Origin: Ophiosphaerella korrae
Taxonomy: Eukaryota > Ascomycota > Dothideomycetes > Pleosporales > Phaeosphaeriaceae
Assembly (NCBI GenBank): GCA_028456385.1
Contig: JALNQF010000093.1
Location: 62,001-126,000, forward strand
DNA: 64,000 bases
Direction of reading: 5' to 3'
The stretch's first letter is position 1. Each line of letters starts with the position of its first letter. A model generated the notes under the pieces. The model did not search any database. It was not told where the DNA came from and saw only the letters and a program-made list of their open reading frames with translations. Positions 32,992 through 45,200 of the stretch are shown piece after piece. Both the position numbers and the translations under genes were made by a program.

Positions 32992-34976
32992 CTACAGCAA
33001 AATATTTCCAGCTCTAAGCCTCTCAAGATCCTGAATGGTGAATCTCACATACCGATCTGCCCCCGGCGCAGTCCACATGACTACATCATCTTTACCACCC
33101 AACACCTTCGCACCATACTTATCAATCTCAATTCCCTCTTCCCTTAAAGGTCCCTTATTCTGCTTCTGATTATCGGTGTTACTACCCTCTTTCACCAACC
33201 GCAGGAAGACTGGCACTGCATATTTCGGTAACTTGGTCTTTGCATAATCCAAAAATGCCTTCCAATCGAATGTCTTTGGATTGATACCTTCCGCAAAACG
33301 TAGGGAGACGCAGCCGGCACGACCGTCGTGTTTGGGTACCAAGGTTCCGTAAACGATGGCTTCGCCGACGCCAGGGAAGCGACCAAGGACTTCAGCTACT
33401 TCAGCCGTCGACACATTTTCTGACTTCCAGCGGAAGGTATCACCGAGCCTGTCGAGGAAGTACCATCGTCCATCATCATCTCTCCTAAGAGCATCTCCAG
33501 ATCGGTAATACAAGTCGCCTTTTGTAAAAACATTTCTTACAAATTTCTTAGCTGTTGCTTGAGGATTATTATGGTACCCGGCGAAAGCTTGTTCATTGGG
33601 TACCCCAACGAGAATCTCTCCACCCTCGTCATACGAATTGCGCTTGACGAAGCCTGTCTTGGGGTCGCGCAATAAATCGCCGGTCTCGGCATCAACGGCT
33701 ACAGGGACGTAGACATTTTTGAGAGCCTGTCTGATGATTGCTCCGTGGTGGCCAACACTTGTTGATGTAAACGGTCCCTTAGACTGAACGTGCATTGCCA
33801 GCACACCTTCTGTTGAGTTGAAAAACTCAATCACCTCCGAAACCCCAAAGCGCTCTTTAAATCGATTCCAAACATCTGGTCGCATGCCGTTGCCATGCAT
33901 GCCACGCAGCCGATGATCCCTCTCTTTCGGATGCGGAGGCGCCATAAGCAGGTAACGTGCAGCTTCGCCAACATATACAAACATGGTCGATTGTGAATCA
34001 TGAATGTCATTCCAGAACGTGCTGACAGAAAACTTCCGGCCAACGGCAACGCTCAAACCACTAGTAAGGCACATCATACACGATAAGCCACCTGTGCCAT
34101 GAAATATGGGCATACAGCAATACCATCGATCGCCATCTGGGCCAGCCTTTTGGCCGAAAGGAGGCATATCCGGATTTCCGCGCTCATGGTACCGGCTCAC
34201 CATGAATTTGCCTGCCTTAGGTAGGCCGGTTGTGCCGCTAGTATAAAGCAAGCACGTTGGATCAGATCCCACGACGCCTTCGCGATACTCATCACCTGGA
34301 ACATCCACTGGTCCAGAATACACCTTTTCCAGCAACGCTTCGTCAACGATGATAGACTTCACACCCAACTCTTGTTCGATCTTTTCCCTACATCCTTCGA
34401 ACCTCGCCTTGCACTCCGCTTCATCATCAACAACCACGACCTTGACGCCAGCCACTTTCAAACAGTGGGTCAGCGCATCGCCTTTTAGGTTGTAGTTGAG
34501 ATGAGCTGGGGCACAGCCTATGCAGAACAACCCTAGCCAGATGACTAGGAAATCAGCAGAGTTGACGAGGTAGGTAGCAACCATATCTCCGGGTTTCACG
34601 CCCTGAGACAGGAAAAAATGAGCCCATTGGACTGCACGATCGTGTGTTTCTTGCCATGTGTATGTCTTTCCGCGAGACCAAATGCACAAATTGTTGGCGT
34701 ATTTGGCAGCATGTGGAGTAAAAGAGTACCAGAGGGATTGTCGTTTGGTTGCGACTGGAATTGAGCCGCGGTTAGTACGTGTGCATTATTACGCGTATGT
34801 TTGGCGGTGTTGACAGTGGTTGGAATGGTGTACTCACCAAGACCCTCGTAGTATTTTGCTGATTTCTTTCGAGCCCTCAATAAGCTGATATCTTGCTTCA
34901 GGTGGTATTTGCCGTTAAGGTAAGCTGCTAATCCGGAGAGCGCGGCTACCGAGGCGGCTGCTGCAGTTGCAGGCAT
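32992..34976 (-). CDS. FAT1: Very-long-chain acyl-CoA synthetase / fatty acid transporter FAT1
   Basis: Activates long and very long fatty acids to CoA esters at the plasma membrane, ER, lipid droplet or peroxisome, coupling import and activation. Two exons: 34976-34838 and 34754-32992, giving 633 residues. An N-terminal hydrophobic segment (AAAASVAALSGLAAYL) could anchor it. The junction rebuilds YYEGLVATKRQSLWYSF. The AMP-binding P-loop CLLYTSGTTGLPKAGK is near residue 230, followed by PIFHGTGGLSC and EFFNSTEGVLA. The FATP/VLACS motif is around YYRSGDALRRDDDGRWYFLD and RLGDTFRWKSENVSTAEVAE. The C-terminus ends AGNILL, not a PTS1. It lies downstream, tandem with a tetracycline-type MFS gene. 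Confidence 0.94.
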
Positions 34977-35462
34977 GTTGTAAGGTTATAAGGTTCCTTG
35001 TCGTCTAGTCAACCTCTAAACAAATGGGAAAAAGGGCAAGGGTTGAATATTGGGGGATCAAGAAAATAAATCAACTGAATGTGATTGAGGTGGCTTGATG
35101 GCAGAGTGTGTTGCAGATTAACATTACGCCGCTCGGGGCGAATGAGAGAAGTGATCGAAAAAAGATGCCGAGGTTCATTTCATGAAGCGGACCTAGGTGG
35201 CATGCCTGGATGCGGGGATGGCTATCGCTAAGCACCTATTCTGTTGTACTATGGCGTCTATGTGGACAGGATACAAGATTAGAGTTCAGCTAGTTTGACT
35301 GGAGTGAGTACAGCAGGAGTGTGTGCAAGTGTGGGAGCTCTGAGCATAATCTCACTAATCTACCTAGATATACAAAAGAAGATGTCAACGCCGATGTACA
35401 ATACAACAACTACTGTCTCAAAACCACTTATCCAGATCCACGTATCCTACATTGCCACCTTT
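34977..35462. other. Intergenic region upstream of FAT1
   Basis: About 485 bases; FAT1 promoter and 3' UTR of the next gene. No coding potential was recognised. Confidence 0.5.
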
Positions 35463-36911
35463 TTACTTTTTTTTCGCAATATTCTCTGTTCCTGGAGGTA
35501 CTTTCAGCCCTCCGAAGACTAGACCACAAACTGCGACCATGCCTGCGGCTCCCATAGCGTATGCTGTCTCTCGTCCCGCCCACCAATACAATGTGCAGAA
35601 AATCAAAGGGCCGAGCGCACGGCCAGCTTGTCCTATGCTCATGTTAGCAAAGTTATGATTATGTTGTCCGGCGGAAACTTACCGAAGCTTCGGTGGTTGC
35701 CCAGCTTGTTCCCTCGTTCGCCCGCGCTTGCTTCAAATGAAGAAAGACTATTTAATCCAGTGACAACTGTGGCACTAGTAACAGCGAGCAGTGCGGCAGC
35801 ACCATACAAGGCACCCTGCGTCTGAACTCTGCCCAGAATCAAAAATGCTACTATGCAACTGACTACTCCCATCTGCACGACCTTCAGGGGATGCATGCGT
35901 CGCACAACCGAGCCTTGGAGTAGCGAGGCGATAAGCCCAATGAACCCGAGCAGCTTACCCGAATCTTTGGCCTCAAATGCGAACAAATCATATGTCATAA
36001 AGGGAAACGAGAACTCCATGCCGCTGAAGAACAGAATAAATGCGAAATGTGTTGCGTTCAGAAGAGTATGCGAGTTTGTTCGAACGTGCGGCTTCGAGGC
36101 TTCGTTCTTCTTTGCATGCCCATTGGCGTGACCATTTGCAGCCCCATTCTGAGCTGTGCTCGTCGAAGGCAGCGTCTCAGGAAGAGCGAAGTAGAGATAG
36201 ATGGTCTCTGTAACAATTAAGAAGAGTGAAAAGCCTGCAGCCATGGCAAAGGGGTTTGTTGCCATAACCTGGAGCGTAGAAAGATAGGCACCAAGTGCGG
36301 GTCCAAATGTGAAGGCGATGCTGAAGCATACACCCACAAGCGCCATTGTAGCCCCTCTTTGGCTGTCATCACTGATGTCCGTCGCTATTGCCATGGCAAG
36401 TTGGACGTTGCCTTCGCTCAGCCCTCCCACTATTCGGCTAACTAAAAAGGTTCGGAAGTCTGTTGCGGCTACCCAAAGCGCGACGCTCAGAATGTTGCCT
36501 GCCATGGACCAAAGAAGTGCGGTTCGTCTGCCATAGCTGTCTGAGAGCGTGCCAATCACAGGAGACGCAATGGCCTGACACAGTGAGAATAGCGAGCCGA
36601 GCGCGCCGCCGAGTAAGACGATATCATAGCGCGAGTTGATGGGTTTCGCAAACGAGTTCTTGTATGCATTGAGGCCAGCGAGGATCTTGGAAAGGATCGT
36701 GTTCGGATCTCCAGTTTCGTGGTTGCGATAGAATTCGATGAGTTTGGGGAAAAGCGGCAGGATGAAGGTAAATGATACCTAAATGTTGGTTACATTTGCG
36801 TCGTGCAATACTATTGAGCAGGAAACGAACCAGGTCAAGCAGCAAAGATATGAACAAGACGCGCAAAACCCTCTTTCGCAGTGTCGCAGCTACCGGTGCT
36901 CCTGGCGCCAT
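35463..36911 (-). CDS. MFS transporter, tetracycline-resistance/MFSD10-like
   Basis: Putative drug or organic-anion antiporter; substrate unknown. Three exons: 36911-36831, 36778-35683 and 35632-35463, giving 448 residues. The first junction rebuilds SLLLDLVSFTFILPLFPKL. The MFS loop 2-3 motif is IGTLSDSYGRRTALL, and the antiporter-type helix 5 region is VCFSIAFTFGPALGAYLS. A hydrophilic central loop contains Asn/Gly/His repeats (NGAANGHANGHAKKN). The last exon supplies GQAGRALGPLIFCTLYWWAG and a Lys-rich end. The layout matches human MFSD10 (TETRAN) and fungal TetA-like proteins better than sugar porters. It is divergent from the thioesterase gene. Confidence 0.88.
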
Positions 36912-37544
36912 GGTTGCGTTCTGTCCGAAAACTAAAGAAAGGATTAAGTAAAGAAGACTTGCGCCGACGGTGAGTAGATTAAGCGGTAATCGGGTAGCGG
37001 GGAGATGAAGATGATGACAAGTAGCACGGCCAGTGTAACTCCATGGACTAGAAATAAATCGGACAACGCAATGTGGAGGCTTGGAAAGTATGTACGCAAA
37101 CCTTGAGCTAGATCATGACGGAGTATGAAGCCAGACCATGATGAAACTATTGACTTGTGCTGTGGAGATCTGTCAGAAACGGACACCAATCATGGCGCGC
37201 GGCTGTTTGCAGCATTCGGGCAACCTAAGGAGTCAATCTTGAAACAATGCAGGCATGCTCGTTCTTGCGGCAGCCAGGGGCAGCGACGGCGCGAGATGCA
37301 GAAGCCATCGTTTCGCCTTTGGTAACTGGAATCGTGATATATGTGCACGGTAATTTATTCCACGCGACAAGTCTACTATTTTGGTGAGATTGGCGTTGGA
37401 GTGGCAATGCCAGGGACCTGGGTATTTGTGTGTGCGGCCAGAAACAGTGGAGCCGAGGCAATGGCAAGTTCCCATCCCCGCAAGCAGAGGTAGTCAATTA
37501 GCAGGAACGTATATCACCATCATCCAAACATTGCTTGATTGAAA
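36912..37544. other. Divergent promoter region between MFSD10-like and thioesterase genes
   Basis: About 630 bases. Overlapping short minus-strand ORFs at 36944-37497 have no motif and no splice structure that I could support. Confidence 0.5.
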
Positions 37545-38235
37545 ATGGCCGACCCTGAAGCGGATCGGCGCAAGGCCATGGCGGCTGTACGAGCCATGTT
37601 TGAAAGATATCGTTTACTTGTAGCCAAAAGACCGAAGGAACATATCGTGAGTGTTTACATTCATGTTACTCCTTTGCAGGTGCTTCAACATGCTCATGTT
37701 TACAAGGACTTTGACCGAGAAGTGATGGAGAATATGCACATTATAGACGCAGGTCTGGAGGGCTCGGTTTCGTACGAATTAATAATTCTGCCTAGTTTCT
37801 CCAACCTGAACAGTACGAAGCGGCCTAGCAGTAGAGAGCACTAGAGCTGACAGTATGCTAGATGTCATGCATGGCGGTGCAGCCGGCGTTATCTTTGACA
37901 TGTCAACAACCACGGCATTGTGTCCTCTTGCACGACCTGGTTTCTGGGAATTCATGGGCGGCGTAACTCGGTCACTCAATATTTCTTATCTCAAGGCCGT
38001 CCCGATCGGTACCAAGGTAAGGCTGAACAGCAAAGTCGTAGGCGTGGGCAAGCAAATGGCCATGATTCGGGGCGATATGACTAGCCTCGATGGTAAAACC
38101 ACGTATTGCACCGTTGAACATCACAAGGTCAACGCTCCTATACTGGCAGAGCATGCCCAGGTCAGGGTACCATGGGACGACCGGTTTGAGCTAGAATGGA
38201 AAACGATGGGCAAAGCATCTAAGAGCAAGATATAG
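37545..38235 (+). CDS. Hotdog-fold acyl-CoA thioesterase (PaaI/THEM2-like)
   Basis: Likely hydrolyses acyl-CoA esters; fungal relatives are ACOT13-like and often mitochondrial or peroxisomal. Exons: 37545-37646, 37707-37812 and 37862-38235, giving 193 residues. The second junction rebuilds SNLNNVMHGGAAGVIFDMST, the hotdog signature whose HGG turn and downstream acid form the active site. FWEFMGGVTRSLNISYLKAV and GTKVRLNSKVVGVGKQMAMI are the following strands. The first intron (60 bases) is a multiple of three without stops, so a form with about 20 extra residues is possible. It is tail to tail with mS33, with only 36 bases between the stops. Confidence 0.87.
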
Positions 38236-38271
38236 GTAGCCGTAATGGTATTATTTATCTATTTGCGCTTG

Positions 38272-38682
38272 TTAAATTTCTTCGATTCTGGCAACAGTCA
38301 GCCTTCGTCCTGTGGATACTTCTGCTCGAATCGGCTTACCAGCGGCGGTGCGTTTCTTCTTGGGCGTGCCTTTGCCTCTTGAGCGTGCAACATTCAGATG
38401 CTCGAGCCAATCTTCTTCATCGTCGTCCAAAATTTCGTTATGGGGGTATAGCGAGCGCAACTGGCTGATGGTTCCTATCCTCGGCGGGTAGTAGGAAGCG
38501 ACTTGGGACCCTTTGAGGCGCTGATGGAGAATGCGCGAGCCGAGTCGCAACCGCTGGGGATTATATGTGGTGTTGAAGACGCTGCATTGGACCTGATCTT
38601 ATCAGTGTGCGATCAATTCATCGTCTTTATACATGGCAAATACCCTCATAAGGTCCAGTATGCGCTGCCTAGGAACCGCCAT
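38272..38682 (-). CDS. RSM27: Mitochondrial small ribosomal subunit protein mS33 (Rsm27)
   Basis: Fungal/metazoan-specific protein of the mitoribosome small subunit. Two exons: 38682-38644 and 38592-38272, giving 119 residues. Exon 1 encodes MAVPRQRILDLMR, and the phase-0 junction continues VQCSVFNTTYNPQRLR, then RILHQRLKGSQVASYYPPR and RSLYPHNEILDDDEEDWLEH. The segment NVARSRGKGTPKKK is the conserved basic end of Rsm27/MRPS33. It is divergent from the RNase III gene over about 195 bases. Confidence 0.93.
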
Positions 38683-38876
38683 TGCGTGCACTTGCTGGGC
38701 ATTGCGCTGAGAGTATCTCAACATGATTTCGACTAGGCTTGGCGTTGCGCTAGTGCGGACCTCCGAAGCTATTGATAGTAAACCAGCAGCAAGCAAGCAA
38801 CGAGGAAAGAAACTTTCTCTTTTGCCCACTTGCACTCCTATCTAGCAACCCCTCAGTCTATCGGTACGCGTCCATC

Positions 38877-40292
38877 ATGTCGTCTCATAAGCGCGGCAAC
38901 CCAAATCATCACTATGGTGACCGCAGCCAGCACTCGCACAAAAAACAGAGGCCTAACTCTCAAGGCCGCGGCCAGACTTTCAATTCGCAGCAATGTGGCG
39001 ACCATACCCGCGTTGCCCCAAACTTGCCTGAACTTTCTGCGGCCGATATGCAGACAGGCCTATCAGCATTATTAGACCGATTCATCGCAGCCGAAACCAC
39101 GCCAACAGGCGATAAAGATATCCTCCACCATGCCCGCGAGCTTCGCGCTCTTTTGAGCTCCCGCACAAGCAAATCCGTATCTGCCCAGGCTAAGCGTGAT
39201 TTGGACCGCATTCGGCCAGACAAGGCGGCTAAGGTCATTGTACCTGATTACATTCAACGCAAGGTCGTAGCTGCCAAAGACCTCCCACCACTACCACCCA
39301 TCGCAGAACCGCACCTCCTCCAAGCCGTCTTCACTCACCAATCTATGCTCAACACGACCGCCAACCTTCAACAAAACATAAAAGGCATAGATCTCAGCCT
39401 CGATTACGAGCGCCTTGAGTTCCTCGGGGACGCCTACGTCGAGCTGATCGCTTCTCGCGCCCTTTACAACCGCTTTCCCCTTCTTGATGTTCCACAACTT
39501 TGTTACTGGCGCGAGAGACTCGTTGAGAATCTAGCCCTTGGCAAGTTCTCTGAAGCCTATGGTCTCCCGGATCGACTCCAGTTCAAGTCACAATTTGACA
39601 AAGATGCCAAAGCCTGGAAAAAGGTCGTTGCTGATGTCTTTGAGGCTTATGTTGCAGCCGTAGTGCTTTCTGACCCTGAGAAAGGCTTTGCCACTGCAGA
39701 AAATTGGCTTGATGAGCTCTGGGCTCCACAACTACTTGGCTTCAAGGAAAAGGTCGTTGAGAACATACGCGCAAGAGATGATCTGCAGAAGTTGATCTTC
39801 GTGACCAAAATCGAGCTCAAATATCTTGAGGAGCGACCAATGGTAATGGAAAATGGTGTACAGAAATTCTCTCTTGGTGTCTATCTCACAGGCTGGGGCT
39901 ACGAGAATGAATGGCTGGGTAGTGGGGAGGGTCAGAACAAAGCGCAGGCTTGCATAGCCGCAGCTACTGATGCAATCAAGCGCAATAGCCCTGTACTACA
40001 AGATGCTGCGAGGCAAAAGGCAGCGCTTATGGAGGTAAAGGCAAAGGAAAGAGAAAAAAAGGCTCGAACTGAAGCCGAAGCGGCAAAAAATGGCCAGAGA
40101 GAGGGCAACGCGACTCCCCAGAATTCTTTAGGTACTTCTGTACCTAATCCCGCAGATATAGAGCATGCGGATCTTGAGAGTCCTACTAAGAAGCGTAAAG
40201 GTGATAGCATAGAGACACCAGATAAGCAAGGCAAGAAGCAAAGCAAGGAGAAAAAGAGAAAGAAAGATAAATCACGGGACGCCCTAGTGTGA
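38877..40292 (+). CDS. RNT1: RNase III (Rnt1-like) with dsRNA-binding domain
   Basis: Double-strand-specific endoribonuclease that in yeast processes pre-rRNA, snRNA and snoRNA precursors. Single exon, 471 residues from the ATG at 38877; upstream in-frame codons have no supporting context. A disordered, His/Gln/Arg-rich N-terminus precedes one RNase III domain: HLLQAVFTHQSML, the signature DYERLEFLGDAYVELIASRA and the acidic DVFEAYVAAVV. A double-stranded RNA-binding domain spans about residues 300-370, with the helix GEGQNKAQACIAAATDAI. The tail is long, Lys/Glu-rich and probably nuclear/nucleolar. A single RNase III domain with one dsRBD excludes Dicer. Confidence 0.93.
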   Translation: MSSHKRGNPNHHYGDRSQHSHKKQRPNSQGRGQTFNSQQCGDHTRVAPNLPELSAADMQTGLSALLDRFIAAETTPTGDKDILHHARELRALLSSRTSKSVSAQAKRDLDRIRPDKAAKVIVPDYIQRKVVAAKDLPPLPPIAEPHLLQAVFTHQSMLNTTANLQQNIKGIDLSLDYERLEFLGDAYVELIASRALYNRFPLLDVPQLCYWRERLVENLALGKFSEAYGLPDRLQFKSQFDKDAKAWKKVVADVFEAYVAAVVLSDPEKGFATAENWLDELWAPQLLGFKEKVVENIRARDDLQKLIFVTKIELKYLEERPMVMENGVQKFSLGVYLTGWGYENEWLGSGEGQNKAQACIAAATDAIKRNSPVLQDAARQKAALMEVKAKEREKKARTEAEAAKNGQREGNATPQNSLGTSVPNPADIEHADLESPTKKRKGDSIETPDKQGKKQSKEKKRKKDKSRDALV

Positions 40293-40643
40293 AGGTATTT
40301 ATCTGATTAGGGCTGGCGACCAAACGGAACTGGTGGGTATCTAACAGAATCGTGTTCTCTTTGATCGCTATTAAATGTATGCGTACATGTATGCATCACT
40401 AGCATATTCGATACCCATTATCCTTCAACACCAATCGTAGTAATACAACATGTTCGCCTCCAGAGATTACGGCCAGTTTGGGAACTCGAATCGCTTTTTA
40501 TAGCATCATTTTATCGCCCTTGACAAGACAACCTCTAGTCACCTCTCGTCAGCCTGTCGCAAAACCTGAGAGCTCACTCAAATCTACACTAAGATGCAAA
40601 CTCCCAAACGCCTCCTTACTACTCTGCACCTTTTTCAAGCGCT
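40293..40643. other. Intergenic region between RNase III and GAR synthetase 3' ends
   Basis: About 350 bases between convergent genes; presumably two 3' UTRs. No AIR synthetase coding sequence is found here. Confidence 0.55.
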
Positions 40644-41992
40644 CTACTTTTTCAAAGCTCTCCCGGCAATGTCTTTTCGGTACTGCATGCCCTCAAAGTG
40701 TATGCAGTCCACGCCCTCATACGCCTTCGCAACGGCCTCCTCTAGTGTCTCCGCCGTAGCCGTCGACGCAATAACGCGGCCACCAGAAGTCTTGAGCGTG
40801 TTATCCGCTGCGTCAAAAGACGTGCCAGCATGGAACAGAACAACATCTGTCCGGGATTAGCATTACGTATCATTGCTAACAGTAAGAAAGACATACCCTT
40901 AGGCGTGTCATCCAACTTCATCACCGTTCCCTTCTTATAACTCCCTGGATACCCGCCAGCAGCCACGACAACCGTCGTCGCGGAGCGCGCCGATACTTTG
41001 ACCTCGACATCTCTCAGTGTACCCTTTGCACATGCCACCATCACCTCCGCAAGATCACCCTCCATCAACGCCAACAAACTCTGCGTCTCAGGATCCCCAA
41101 ACCGGACATTATACTCCAGCACCTTTGGCCCACTCTCTGTCATCATCAGGCCAGTAAACAGCACGCCCTTGAACACATAACCCTCCCCCCTCATCCCATC
41201 AATCGTAGGCTGCAACACATCGCGTTCAATCCCCTCCAGCACCTCCCGCGGCGCAATCCGCGTCGGCGCATACGTCCCCATGCCCCCCGTATTGGGCCCT
41301 CGATCCCCTTCAAATATCCGCTTGTGGTCCTGCGCCGGCGGCAAACTGCGAATTGTGTAGCCGTCACTAAACGACAGGATGCTCAGCTCGTCCCCCGCTA
41401 GAAACTCCTCAATCACTACCTCATCCCCTGCGTCACCAAACTCCTTGTCGAGCATGATTTCGCGCAGCGCGGCATGCGCTTCGTCGGCCGTCTGCGGGAT
41501 GATGACGCCTTTGCCTGCGGCGAGGCCTGACGCCTTGATGACGACGGGGTGCGCGATGGTGTCGAGGTAGTTCTTTGCCGCGCCGTACGAGCGGAAGTTT
41601 GCGTAAGCTGCGGTGGGGATCGAGTGCCGCTGCATAAAGTCCTTGCTGAAGGTTTTGCTGCCTTCCATGCGTGCGGCGGCTTTGCTGGGCCCGAAGGCAT
41701 GGATATGCGGGGCGTGTTGTGCGAAGTGGTCGACGATGCCGGCGACGAGGGGCGCTTCGGGCCCGGGGATGAGCAGGTTTACCGAGTGTTCGCGCGAGAA
41801 GGATATGAGGGCGGGGAAGTCGGTTTCTTTGACTGTGGAGACGTTGGAGACGCGTGGGCTTAGGGTTGCGGTGCCGCCGTTGCCGGGGACGACGTAGATG
41901 TGTGTAATGAGTGGGGATTGGAGTAGCTTCCATGCAATGGCGTGTTCGCGGCCGCCATTGCCAACGAGGAGGACTGTAAGTTTGTCCGTCAT
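40644..41992 (-). CDS. ADE5: Phosphoribosylamine-glycine ligase (GAR synthetase), standalone
   Basis: Second step of de novo purine synthesis: phosphoribosylamine plus glycine plus ATP gives GAR. Two exons: 41992-40897 and 40846-40644, giving 432 residues. The start MTDKLTVLLVGNGGREHAIA is typical, as are VVPGNGGTATLS, ATP-grasp elements HPVVIKASGLAAGKGVII and EEFLAGDELSILSFSDG, the GARS signature RFGDPETQSLLALM and the C-terminal VVLFHAGTSFD, with VIASTATAETLEEAVAKAYE. The protein ends IAGRALKK and a stop, at the usual end of the GARS domain. In budding and fission yeast GARS is fused to AIR synthetase in one polypeptide, but no AIRS domain follows here. The frame is open upstream of 41992, with no reason to prefer an earlier ATG. 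Confidence 0.94.
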
Positions 41993-42226
41993 AGTAGATT
42001 GGATATGCTTAATTGCTCGCGGTGAGGTGTCGCGATAACTTGTTGAAGCTCGAAATCTTTGGACGCGAGAATTGCCCCGGCGTGGGGTAAGGTAACCAAG
42101 GGTCTGGTATCGATAACGGCCATACATGGGCACTATAAAATGTCTATCAAATAAAATAATGTGATGTGGCATTTGACAAGATCTATGGGTATTTTCCTCA
42201 ATGGCCCCTTTCATCTCAGCTCTAAC

Positions 42227-45200
42227 TCAGTCTTCATCAGTGCTCAAAAACATCTCTACCACTCTAACCATGCGTTCCTTTCTTACTGCCTTGTCTTTCT
42301 CCCGCATCCTGGCGTCTTCTTTGCTTCTGAACATGACATCTGCAAACACGACTGCATAATTCTTCACGACCAATTGTCTAATTGCCACTGCGGGCACCCT
42401 GCTCAGCGTTCTCCTTCGGACTTTGACTTCCGGACTCGCGGGCAGGTCCATACTTGCTCGCGGCGATTCAGGCTTCGGTTTGGAGGCTTCGGTAATCTGA
42501 TTCGAAATGTTCTGTAAGAATGAGAGTAAGAGAAGGAATGAAGCATTGTGGCTGGGTGCCGTTGCTAAGATCTCCAGAGCCCACATCTTCTCATCGTCAG
42601 GCAAAAGGTGCTGTTTGGCCTTCTCGCGTGTTATGAGACCTTCCTCTAGCTTCTCCCACAGACTTTTTGTAATGATGCCATCAGTCAGGCTTGACAAGAA
42701 TGTAAGCAGTACCTCTGCCAACATCTCGACCTTTTCTTGCGCTCGAGTCTCCGGCTCAAACGCTTCAGCAAATGGAGTGTCGCAATCCAGGGCGTCATAT
42801 AAACTTGCAAGCTCATCCTCGCGACTGTCGCTTACTTCGCTGTAGGCATTGTGTGCTTTGACAAACGGCCAACCAGCATTATCTTGAAATGGGGCTCTTT
42901 GGCCTTCGCTCTTGGTCATTTCCCATTCGGCTAATGTGCGTTCGGTCATGTCTTCTATCGCTTCCGTCAGCCGAAACACTTCCCGTGGTACGCTCCATTT
43001 TACCTCGCCTCGGTCAGGAATCTGATGTTGCAGCTTTCTGATACCGCCCTCGGGAATCTTGACGAGCTTATCGACTGTTCGAGCGAGTACAGATGGGAGC
43101 CAGTGCCCACGGAGCGACAGAAAATGATCTCTGCCATTCTCTACACGAAGAACGATGACTTCCTCCAAGTTTGAAGCATTATCGTTAAGAGTACGTACGA
43201 CACTGATGTTCTCGATCTTTAATCTGAACTCCGCGTTGATGACTCCGGCAGGTTCCAGTGTATAGCATTCATGCATCTCATTAGGCCCAGGTCGATCGCG
43301 CAAGTCAGGCTCTCGGTCAAAGGTTACACTGAGCCAAGGCGGAAATGGCCCTGATGCTTGGCCTTGGTCAACCGGGCGATCTACAAAGCCGAATGTAGCG
43401 GGTACTCGGCCTGTATTCGCGATTGTGACAGTCCGCCGCTTAGATTTCGCGAACTTGACTTCGCCAAAATCCACCCCCTCGTACGTGCTATCTGTTTTGT
43501 TTTGATCGTCTTCCGATAGGGAATCAGTTGCATGCTCAATCACGACAGCTATTGATGGCCTGCCTTCATTTTCCTGCCGATCCAACTCGCGCACTACTTC
43601 TCCATGTATTGCAGCCTTGAGATCAGGGACTACTGCGTCGTATGTTAGGGAGAAGATAGCGTCTAGAGGCTTATGGTCAGAGCTAAGGACGTGCATATGA
43701 GTCGTATAGTATTCGAGCAGGATTTCGTCAGTCAGGCCATCTTTAGTAGTGACTTGTTCAGGTTCTGGATCTTCGTCATCCTCGCGTTCATCGTAGTTTG
43801 CAGTGTTGTCGCCGTCAGTTTCAGGATTATAGTCAAACAGAATGTCCTCATCTCTTGCCAAATCCATGCCCTTCGCTCTCATCTCTTCGTCCTTTTTGCG
43901 GGACTCTTCTTGTTCTTTCACTTTTGCATCATATCTTTGCTTCGCTGCCCGCGTTCGGTATAGTATGCGGTCACACCAGCTGGGACAACGCCTCTTCTCA
44001 CTCGAGTCAAACTGTCCCACTTTTCCCACATCATACTTATACGACGGCAAGAAGCGTACCGGCCCTTCTTGCCAGCCGTCATGAAAGGCCTTACCTTTCT
44101 TCATTTGTTGGTGTAGCTCATCATGTGGTAAGAGTGATGCGATCGTCGTCTGGAGAGAAGCTGGGTCCAGTTCTGGAGGCACTTCCTCATCCTCCTCAGA
44201 AGATAGCCTGGAACTATATCCTGAATCGCCAGAAATTGAAGGCTGCTCTTCACTGACACGGTCCAGATGGTCAGTGTGTATAGAAAGGAGTCTACGCACA
44301 TCGTCACCCGGCATTCCTTCGAGGCGGTAGTTCAGGTCACCAAACCAGAATGCAAATTCTTCTTCTCCGAGTCCTTCACCTTGAGTCTGTGCCGCGCCTA
44401 GCGAATCTACAATAGGGTCGAAACGAGTTCGCGAGGTGATCTGGGCAGCATCCCAGTTGCGACGATCTAGTGATGCCTTGTCTGATCCAGCCGCGAGATG
44501 ACAGTTGATGAAGGCAAGTCGCGTCGTCTCACCCAACACCATGCGAATGGCAACAGCTCCTTTATTACCCATATATCCCATCAATCCGGTGGCTACACTG
44601 GTTTTGCTGACATTTTTTATCTGGGGAAATACATCTGGGGAGGCATATATGACGAGCCATAACCCAACCAGCTGCTGCTCTGTCACTAATTTATAGCCCT
44701 GCGGCAGTGATGCCTCGAGCGATGCCTTCCAGCGGTTGGCGACGGATGGGTCTGTGTACGGCCTGAGAGCTTCTGTAGGCGACGTAATATCGACTATTTC
44801 CTGCAAACCGAGTACATATATGCCCACATCTTCATGGCCTGGTACGGAAGCAGAATCACGAAGCGGAATAGTGGGCGCATAGGTTGCATGCCTTGCCTCT
44901 TGTGCTGACACGCTCTCTTTGTCGTCTGTTTTATCTTGGGGGTCGGATACTCCCAGGCCGGCCAGAGCGCCGACCACGCCCTTACCTTTGACAAACCAGG
45001 CACCTATATCCTGCTCAGTGCCCTTTTCGCCACCCGTGTTCCAGGAGCCAACTTTGATGCGCACATTGCGGGGTCGGGTGAATTCGGCTCTCCGGTCATA
45101 GAGGGCCTGAGAAAGGGAGGTTTGGTGGGTGGTGGCGGAGGCAATGCTTGGAGAGCGGGCGTCTGGGAAAGCGCCGGGGATTTGGGCGTTGAGGTTGAGA

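Noticed and set aside
40742..42214. N-terminal extension of GAR synthetase to the ATG at 42214
   Set aside because: The 74 extra residues lack conservation-like features; MTDKLTVLLVGNGG is the usual family start.
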